A DNA stretch of 64,000 nt, taken from NCBI GenBank assembly GCA_947044365.1, contig OX345641.1, positions 762,960 through 826,959 of the forward strand. Direction: 5' to 3'. The notes under the pieces are model-generated. The model was given only the letters and a program-made list of their open reading frames with translations, searched no databases and was not told where the DNA came from. The position numbers were made by a program, and so were the translations under genes. This document shows, one piece after another, positions 55,726 to 64,000 of the stretch. How positions within the stretch are numbered: the first letter of the stretch is position 1; each line of letters starts with the position of its first letter. The stretch comes from Petrosia ficiformis. Taxonomy: Eukaryota; Porifera; Demospongiae; Haplosclerida; Petrosiidae.

Positions 55726-58700
55726 CTACTTTACAGTACAGCGACTTTCCTCTCCACTTGCTCCTATTTTCTGAGTCTTCTCTTCTTTTTCCCCAGAGAC
55801 TACACCTATCAGAATGAACTTGAATTGACATAATTGTGATTGATGACATCATAATAATGTCACCCTCAGTAAATTTTATCTTTACCTTTCTTTAAGTAAA
55901 GCTTGTAGCGAAGCTGACTAACAAATGAGGATATTTGTCTCTTTTCTCCTTCATACTCTGCAACTTTCCTGTTGACTTCAGTGAGGATACTAACCAGATC
56001 ATGATCTTCACTATATTCCTGGATAGCCTCAACAATACTCTGGATGAACCAAGAACCATTCTCTTCATCGCGCCAGGCTGCATAGCCTAGAGGAACTGGG
56101 TAGGCTGCAAGAATGTCAGCCTCTGTTGGTATTTGTAATTGATTTGTTGATTCCCTAGTTTCAACATCATCTTCCACTTTACTTTGTTCATGATCTTTTG
56201 TGACTCCCCCATCTTCCTTGCCTCCCCGACATGCTTGAAAAATAAATAGTTTAGGCTTGCCCAGGAGATTGGGACAGTTGTTCCCACGAAAAGGCTCAAT
56301 AATCTCTTTATCAATGAATACTGCTTTTCCATCTGTGCCGTAGAGAATCCCACGATTGCCATGTGTCAGTATTATGACTACAAAGCAAGTCAGCTCTGAA
56401 TGCACAAGGTGAGCTTGCTGAGCTAATTCCATCAATTTAATGATCTTATTACGAGAGCAATTTTCATATATTTTAACTGCAAAATCAAGATTTTCAAATA
56501 CTGCTAACAAATCACTAGCATCTTTTTGGCTTCCATATCTTACATCACCATTTTTGAATCTCCAGTTGTCAACGATGAGGCAGTAGCCACGAGGTGACGA
56601 AGTCAGTGAATATGATCCCATTTCTTTCCCTCGGGTGTCTATTCTCTCCTGACTCTCTATTGTCACATTGCTTATATCTGGAAGAGCAACATGATCACCT
56701 TTGAAAAATACATAATTAGAAAGACATTGAAGTAATCGTACTAAACAGGTTCGATATGTGTCATCACCATCAGGGAGGTCATCACATTCAGGGAGGTCAT
56801 CACCATCAAGGAGGTCATCAGATTCAGGTAGGTCATCACCATCATGGAGGTCATCACCATCAAGGAGGTCATCAGATTCAGTATCATTAGGTCCTATGTT
56901 AACATTTTTAGAACGCAAACAATAATTTAAAGGATTGTAATTACATTTTAATATAAAGTCTTCATTTGGCTGTATAATAACTTAATAAGAGAGCACGGTA
57001 GTACTCTCTATGTAGGGATGGCACCGAAAAAAAAATGGCCGCCATACATTTCAATTGCAACTAATGACTCGGAGCTGAAATCTCTGCTAATATATATAGA
57101 TAAGTTTAAATACACACATACCTTTTGATATTGAGTGTTTTTATGACTAACAATATCTTCCAGATGGCCAGAGAACGTCATTTTAAAGTAGAGAACTGGC
57201 GAGTGGCAAAACTGGCTGAATGTTGATTATAATAATAATAATTATAATTATTCTAATTCATATCATGCTATATATATATATATATATAGCTATTTTATTC
57301 TTCTTCTTTTTCATAAAAATACATTTCTACATTTCTGGAGCTATGAAAGTAGTTCTAGCACAAATATAAATTTATTTATAGGTTAAATTCCATCGAAGTA
57401 TTGTCTTACTGTTCTGTTTCTTGACCTATATAACGAATACGTTCAGCCACTACGGCAAACTGCTTACGCGTACACGTACACGATGGTAATAGACCACACC
57501 CATTATTAAGATTGACAATGTTCCATATTCACAGGGGCGGGTCTACGGGGACGGGGGGGGCAGGGAGGGCAATTGCCCCCCCCTAAGTTTTTACTTGTTA
57601 TTTGAAAATTATAAAAAAATAAATTTCTGTGAGTTGTTTACATAAATGACATGAGGATGGAGATAGTTTACACAACTATAACAACTGGTCAAGCAAACAT
57701 AATTCTGCGTTGGATGCAGAAGATAATGTATTATTGCGCATAGCATGGTAGGCCTAAATTACACTTCTCATAAATAATTAATTAGCCAAAAAATTTTTGC
57801 CGAATTCACCCTACCTAACAAAATATCTAGACCCGCCCCTGCATATTCAGTTACATAGTTAATATACATAGAATATGCACTATAAGCTTACAATAGCACC
57901 TTCACAAATAGAATATTATGTAGGCTAAAATTGTAAAGCGGACTGACTGGCTGCACTAACTGAGTTTGCTTTGGTACAGTCAGCCTGACTGTACTGTTGT
58001 CGATTACTATATAATTATTATGCTTATCAGCATATTCTTACTACATGTAGCTATGATATATAATTATATATCATAGTATGATATCTATATAAAATATACA
58101 TAATTATATATATATATATATATATATATAATGATAATTTATATATTGTTGTTAATTTTAATAAGGAATAATTATAATATTGCAGATGGTAAACTTTGGT
58201 ACTTTCCCAATCTTGTTCCTGTGCTTTTTTGGTTTTGATATCCCTACATACTATTCCATTTTTTAAAATGTTTTTTATTATTCTTTATAAATTTACTTAT
58301 ATACATACCAGGAGGTTTGCATCCAGTCAGATCATAGAATTCATGATTCATGGACAGATCTTCTGCCAGCTGGTCTTCATCAAGTGTGTCCAAAGCACTA
58401 ATAAGAGCTTCTGAAGTCTGATCTATCTCATGCCCTTTCAGCCAGATATTAAGGATTTCACTCAGTTGTTTTTGGTAATCATTTTCAAGTGCTATTGCTT
58501 GTATCTTAGTTTGTGGCACATTATGAGCTAATGCTAGCTGGTTCCAGTGAGATGCAGTTAGACGTAGCAATTGCATCAATCTACCATGATCAATGTGTGG
58601 GACTATATGAATACACAATAACGCATGCACTCACTTTTGTGTTGTATGTACATACAAACATAATTATATACCTTCTATGGAGTGGTCCTCTGTCACCTTT

Positions 58701-58996
58701 CTTGCTATATCATGTTGATGAACTGTTTCTAAAGCATTAACCAGAGTTCCCCAAGTACGATCCTTTCTTTTTGATCTGAGCCGATGTGCAATGAGATCCC
58801 TGAGGCAATCCAATGGTTTTTTACTTGGCTGGTATGTCTCATTATCTGCTAACGTTTTATCCAAACCTAACTCAGTCCCTATGTTAGTATAACTACGTAC
58901 CGGTAATTCTTTTAGAAACTGTACCAGTCTTCCTTCATACTGATTAGATTTGGCTAGAAAAAGAAATTGACGTAACATTTTTGTGAGAACTATACT
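55726..58996 (-). CDS. Death-domain caspase I
   Basis: Exons: 58996-58672, 58602-58309, 56893-55886, 55805-55726. From ATG 58978 this gives 562 aa. The two death-domain exons (325 and 294 nt) are the same length as in caspase H and highly similar. The catalytic exon starts with an acidic tandem repeat (DDLLDGDDLHDGDD..., about residues 205-240) absent from H. The caspase domain has RGYCLIVDN, His in VIILTHGNRG, Cys in IFQACRGG, and p10 with AAYPVPLGYAAWRD and GSWFIQSI. An extra exon adds a charged tail (VVSGEKEEKTQKIG...). A 1.4-kb intron before the catalytic exon contains a hAT-type MITE. All key residues are present, so it is predicted active. Confidence 0.9.
56740..56893 (-). repeat. Coding acidic minisatellite at the start of the caspase I catalytic exon
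   Basis: Repeats of GGTCATCACCATCA / GGTCATCAGATTCA (plus strand), about 15-30 bp, encode DDLxDGDD / DDLPESDD. H and J have a single unit (CDDLPDG / GDDLPDG). Confidence 0.85.
57532..57841. mobile_element. 310-bp hAT-type MITE
   Basis: Perfect 14-bp terminal inverted repeats (CAGGGGCGGGTCTA) with a perfect 8-bp target duplication CATATTCA (57524-57531 and 57842-57849). An 8-bp duplication with CAGGG termini is typical of hAT elements. Includes a G run and a C run near the left end. No ORF, so mobilised in trans. Located in a caspase I intron. Confidence 0.92.
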
Positions 58997-59853
58997 CTGC
59001 AAAAACAGTTTGGTTATTTCAACCTATCACTTGGTTACCTCAATTGCATTTCAAATATTCCATTACTGCTCAATTTAAGCGTTGGAAGCCAGCTTATCTT
59101 TTGGTGTTGGAATGTTGTTCACAATGACAATATAAATTAGTCAGTACTTCCCCACTATGAGTTTACGTAATTACTGATATTCTGTTTGTCATCCTCCACT
59201 ATTAATTTACTTAGTCATTATGAACACAACATTCCAACACTATAACTTAAAATTACAGTGTGTATATGTAATTTAATACAGAATGACGGCACAGTATATA
59301 CGTGTATATGTAATTTAATACAGAATGACGGCACAGTATATACTAAGACATGTGAGGTATCATATATCATAACAATCCATGTATTTACTAAAAGTTAACC
59401 ATAAAAAGCAATACATACTATATGTGGCATTCCAATGAATGTATGTAATATGTTAAGTATATTGGAAATTGATCTTTACACATACATCTGATATTCAACA
59501 ACATCAGCATTACAAGAAAGCACTTTTTGTTTACTCTTTGCTATATAACTAATATAGAAATTACAATCAGTTTTAAATACTCCATGTATTGTAAAACACT
59601 CAAATCTTTTATTTGCTATAATTATGTCACACTGAAACTAATGTGTTGTCAAAGTAATCAGTTTATTAAGAATCAAAACAATAATGTCCTAATTATAACA
59701 GTTCTGCCTGCAACTCTAAATACATGAATATACTAAGATAACACAATGAATTGTTACATTGCCAAAATGTAAAAGTAATAATTTGGAAAAACAAAACTAT
59801 AAGGATTGTATACCTAAATCTACTTATAGTATAACTATTTGTTACTATGGTAA

Positions 59854-59945
59854 CTATATAGTACAGTCACTTCTTCTGTTTGGTTTGACTTCCTCCTGTG
59901 TTTGTATTCTGTTTGTTCTTTTCTCCTCCTCTTTTTTCACATATG
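59854..59945 (-). pseudogene. Orphan caspase tail exon without a catalytic exon
   Basis: Acceptor CTAATAG, then AYVKKEEEKRTNRIQTQEEV to a stop. It is the counterpart of the caspase J tail (AYVKEEEEKRTKGKRKN...), frame-shifted in its second half. It lies upstream of caspase I and downstream of caspase J, where a complete gene has presumably been deleted. Confidence 0.65.
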
Positions 59946-60454
59946 CTATTAGAATGATAAACAAACTATTATCAAACAACTTTAGAGCTAAAACTTGAAA
60001 TCATAATTATATTATAATTAAAGTATTTTAAATAACTAGATGTGTATATTTTTTCTGGACATATGTTTCTCTCTTTATTTTCTCATCATAATTATATTAT
60101 GTACATAATTATACACTAAGTTGTTAGAATAGCCAATAATTGGTTAGTACACTGTAAAAATTAACTGGTTATTTTAACCCTTATTTGGTCACAGTCATTT
60201 CAATGCTGTATTGATAATAAATATTATGCTTGTGAGGTATAAGTTATTGTAAATTTCATTCAATTATCTGTGAAGAACAAAGTTATTTGTGGACAAATTC
60301 CACGACTTTGTACTTATAATAAAAAATAACAGATAACAAATTAAAACATTTGTGTATATATAGATATAATTTATATATATACTATATATACAAAAAAATC
60401 TATTTGCTATTTATTATTAAATTTTGTTATTACAAGTACAAGTTGTGCTTACTA

Positions 60455-60640
60455 AAAGGGTTTTAGTTTTAGTTAACTAACTAAAAGTGCCCATTATTGG
60501 CCATTTTTTGTTTTAGTTAGTTATAGACTAGTTATTGCATTAGACTTGTAATTTATTTATAGTTTAGTTAACTAAAAGTCAAATGGCCTTACTGTAAGGG
60601 GTTTTAGTTATGGTTATAGTTAACAAAAACAACACTACTT
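60455..60640. mobile_element. TTAGTTAACTAA-type MITE, close twin of 54540-54722
   Basis: Shares GTGCCC.TTATTGGCCATT, TGCATTAGACTTGTAATTTA and AAGGGGTTTTAGTTATGG with 54540-54722. Both end AACAACACTA. The two copies were probably carried by the caspase duplication. Confidence 0.7.
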
Positions 60641-62064
60641 TCAATGTAGTTTGTTTGTGGCTACATACATGATGTTACTATGACATTATGTGCACCAAGT
60701 ATAAAAATGTACACTAGAATAAATTAAATTATGTCTTTGCAGGTTTCCAAACCCTTTTGTTGGCCAAACACTACCAGATACAATCACTTTGAATGGTAAA
60801 TAAGTAAATTCTTGGTATGAAATATGAATAGACAGCACCCTAAAATTATACTGCTTCAACTAATCGATTATAATTAGCTATGGCATTAGCATGTGTGAAT
60901 CCATTACATTCAGAATAACTTGTTAAATCCTTGCTACTAACCAATAAAATATTATTTTAACAATTTTGTTTTTGCAGTGTTGTGAGAGCTATATAACTTA
61001 CATCTGCCATCCATATCATTCTGCCTACTGTATATATGAGACCTATAGTAATATGAGAGTAGGTGTGTATGTAATTTAATACTAAGATAAGAATGACGGT
61101 GCAGTATATACTAAAGGATATATGAGGTTACCACATAGCACACTACTAAAATTTAACCATACAAAGTACTATATGTGGTCCAATGAATGTATGTAATATG
61201 TTAAGTACATTGGAAATTGATCTTTACACGTACATCTGATATTCAACAACATCAGTATTACAACAAAGCACTTTTTGTTTACTCTTTGCTAAGTAATATA
61301 GAAATTACAATCAGTTTTAAATACTCTATGTATTGTAAAACACTCAAATCTTTTATTTGCTATAATTATGTCACACTGAAACTAATGTGTTGTCAAAGTA
61401 ATCAGTTTATTAAGAATCAAAACAATAATGTCCTAATAACAGTTCTGCCAGCTACTCTATATACATGAATATGTTTGATATTTCGCCGCAATATTCATGT
61501 TGTAAGTATAGTAACATGACAATTTATGAAAACACATCTACCCCACACATCATTTTGATACTCACAGTAGGAGGTGACTATCATCGATTAGAATGCTGCA
61601 GACTATACATAGATAAGTATCATGGCTAATCGTTCCTTCTAAACTGCGCCAAGCTTTCCTTCAACACCCGCATGGGTCCTAAAGTTGTATATATATATTC
61701 ATGCAGTACTAATAATTGCCACCTCTTCTCAACAATTAATATCACAAGATGTGATATGCTTGTTGTGACATACAGGAATGGACTTAGCTTTGTTTAAGTT
61801 ATTCCATATGGCATATTTTCAATTAATGTATATTGTACAGCACTATCATTATCATGGTATGTGCAGAAGTCCTGAGTTTAGGACTAAGAAGAAATGCATG
61901 CCAATTAATGTTTGTTTAATTATATAGATGTACACAATGAAAGTTTAGATTGCCAAAATGTAAAAGTAATAATTTGGAAAAGAAAAGCTACATTGTACCT
62001 AAATCTATTATTGTTGTATAAGTGTATAAAATGTTTGTTACTATGGTAACTATATAGTATACAG

Positions 62065-63974
62065 TCACTTCTTCCACTTGGTTTGACTCCCTCCCGTGTT
62101 TGTATTTTTTCTTTTCCCTTTTGTTCTTTTCTCCTCCTCTTCTTTTACATATGCTATTAGAATGATTAACAAACTATTATCAATTAACTTTGTAGTTGAA
62201 ATCATGTTATACACATAATTCGTAATAATCACATGCAACATTGATGACCTCATGGTCATGTGGCACTGATAAGGAAGTCAGATGCCTATTTTTTGTGTGT
62301 ATTATCCTTACTACTTTATACCGCCCTACTAATTAACTGTAAATTGTGCTTACAATCATTAATTTTAAGTGTCTTAATTAGCTACCTTTCTTCAAGTAAA
62401 GCTTGTAGCGAAGCTGACTAACAAATGTGGATATTTGTTTCTTTTCTCCTTTTGTTTTACTAGTCTCATACTCTTCTGCAACTTTCCTGTTGACTTCAGT
62501 GAGGATGCTAACCAGATCATGATCTTCACTATATTCCTGGATAGCCTCAACAAGACTCTGGATGAACCAAGAACCATCCTTTTCATGGCGCCAGGCTGCA
62601 TAGCCTGGAGGAACTGCATAAGCTGCTAGAATGTCAGCCTCTGTTGGTATTTTTAATTGATCTGTTGATTCCCCAGTTTCAACATTATCTTCCATTTTAC
62701 TTTGTTCATGATCTTTCATGACTCCCCCATCTTCTTTGCCTCCCTGACATGCTTGAAAAATAAACAGTTTTGGCTTGTCCAGTAGATTGGGACAGTTGTT
62801 CCCACGAAAAGGCTCAATAATCTCTTTATCAATAGATACTGTTTTTCCATCTGTACCATAGAGAATTCCATGATCGCCATGTGTCAGTATTATGACTACA
62901 AAACAAGTCAGCTTTGAATGCATAAGGTTAGCCTGTTGAGCTAATTCCATTAATTTAATTATGTTATTACGAGAGCAATTTTCATATATTTTCACTACAA
63001 AATCAAGATTTTCAAATACTGCTAACAAATCACTAGCATCTTTTTGGCTTCCATATCTTACATCACCATTTTTGAATCTCCAGTTGTCAATGATGAGGCA
63101 GTAGCCACGAGGTGACGAAGTCATTGGATATGATCCCATGCCTATTCCTCGGGTGTCTGTTCTCTCCTGACTCTTTATTGTCACATTGCTTATATCTGGA
63201 AGAGCAAGATTCATCGTTTCCATTTCACCTTTGAAAGATACATAATTGAAGTAATATTTATAATAAAGATGCATGTTTAATAAACTCACTTTCACCATCA
63301 GGGAGGTCATCACCATTAGTATCACTAGTTCCTAAATAATACAATTGTCAGACAAGCAAACAAATTACTATATAGTCTGTTCACATTCATGATGTCCTCA
63401 AAATTATGGTGTGATGACTTTACATGTAAAGTTTAATGTCATAAGGGTAATACATGATTATACTATAACTCAATAATGAAACAATGGATTGAAATTTGAC
63501 ATACACAAAAAAGAACGGAGAGTATAATTATATGAAAATGGTGCAGGTAAAAAGATTGTTGGACATTCCAAACTAAAGTTATGAACATTTGTCTGAGGTC
63601 ATGGTGAACGTGAATGACCTTTAGTTATTAGCTATACTTTAAGCAAGTGTTGGTTTGGCATTATAATTGTATATTTAGTTACATACCAGGAGGTTTGCAT
63701 CCAACCAGAACATAGAGTTCACTGTTTCTTGAAAGCTCCTCGAATAGGTTTATATCGATTTTCTCCACAGCAGTCAAAAGATTATCTGGTGTTGCTTTAT
63801 TCCCATTCCCTCTGAGCCACAGACTAACGATGTCAGTTAGTTGCCTTCGGTAATCACCTTCTATTGCTTGTATATCACATAGTTGCACTTTAAGAGCCAA
63901 TCCTAACTGATCCCAGCAAAATGCAATTGGTTGTAGTAATGTTACCAAACTTGAAAAATGGGCATCACTTTGTA
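62065..63974 (-). CDS. Death-domain caspase J (5' part outside window)
   Basis: Exons seen: 63974-63687 (death domain: FCWDQLGLALKVQ, LTDIVSLWLRGNG), 63331-63290, 63228-62386 (caspase), 62153-62065 (basic tail). A first death-domain exon like those of H and I should lie beyond the right edge. Caspase residues: RGYCLIIDN, His in VIILTHGDHG, Cys in IFQACQGG (QACQG, as in caspase-8/10, instead of QACRG), p10 with AAYAVPPGYAAWRH and GSWFIQSL. The tail (VKEEEEKRTKGKRKN) is strongly basic and could act as a nuclear localisation signal. The 63229-63289 intron is only 61 nt and replaces sequence that is coding in H and I. Without that intron the frame would be broken. Confidence 0.85.
63377..63617. 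mobile_element. Third copy of the ~250-bp dispersed inverted-end element
   Basis: Matches 12311-12567 over its whole length (left end, ACTCAATAATGAAACAATGG, right end TGAGGTCATGGTGAACG). Located in the caspase J intron between the death-domain and first linker exons. Confidence 0.65.
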
Positions 63975-64000
63975 CTGTGGATATGAAACATCACACAATA

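Larger units (their letters stand above)
58997..62064. other. 3-kb spacer between caspases I and J
   Basis: Holds an orphan J-type tail exon (59854-59945), a 260-bp direct duplication (about 59455-59715 and 61200-61460), a MITE (60455-60640), several ATGACGG.GCAGTATAT motifs and AT-rich filler. No caspase catalytic sequence accompanies the orphan exon. Confidence 0.65.

Noticed and set aside
62750..62770. QACQGG in caspase J as a dead active site
   Set aside because: QACQG is the natural pentapeptide in caspase-8 and -10; the Cys and His are intact, so activity is not excluded.

Overview
The window is animal nuclear DNA. Every recognisable gene is split by GT/AG introns, many only 50-400 bp long. 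The gene set is metazoan: OXR1, AIG1, PDIA6, MARS2, SPEF1, SDF2 and death-domain caspases. AT-rich compact genes, a tandem cluster of death-domain caspases and FBXL4-type discoidin-like domains fit an early-branching animal, most likely a demosponge. The sequence does not prove that assignment. All gene models were built by hand from splice sites, reading phase and family motifs.

Layout, left to right. (1) 1-11184: an OXR1-like gene on the minus strand (LysM, then a GRAM-like region). It runs off the left edge inside a 25-bp satellite array. One intron holds a nearly identical 1,682-bp tandem triplication flanked by CATA/CA microsatellites. (2) 12136-30098: three AIG1-family genes on the minus strand. 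The two right-hand copies come from a ~3.3-kb segmental duplication that also carried a last exon of the neighbouring PDIA6 gene. A plus-strand gene for a small secreted discoidin-like protein (20546-22429) sits between copies A and B. (3) 30099-43429: PDIA6 (minus) and mitochondrial methionyl-tRNA synthetase MARS2 (plus), divergent, with 154 bp between start codons. In MARS2 the splice acceptor and the HIGH-motif coding sequence of exon 2 are repeated four times in tandem. A small intronless ORF is nested in its last intron. (4) 44181-51275: SPEF1 (minus, ciliary microtubule protein) and SDF2 (plus, ER MIR-domain protein), also divergent. Their shared upstream region has a perfect RFX X-box. 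(5) 52250-64000: three tandem death-domain caspases on the minus strand. They differ by a stop before the tail exon, an acidic coding repeat, and a probable new 61-nt intron. Orphan tail exons lie between them. The third gene runs off the right edge.

Non-coding sequence is dominated by tetranucleotide microsatellites, higher-order minisatellites and several MITE families. One is a hAT-type element with perfect 14-bp TIRs and an 8-bp target duplication. I found no CRISPR array or prokaryote-type defence locus. The most unusual signals are the tandemly repeated splice acceptor and active-site exon of MARS2 and the structural divergence among the caspase paralogues.
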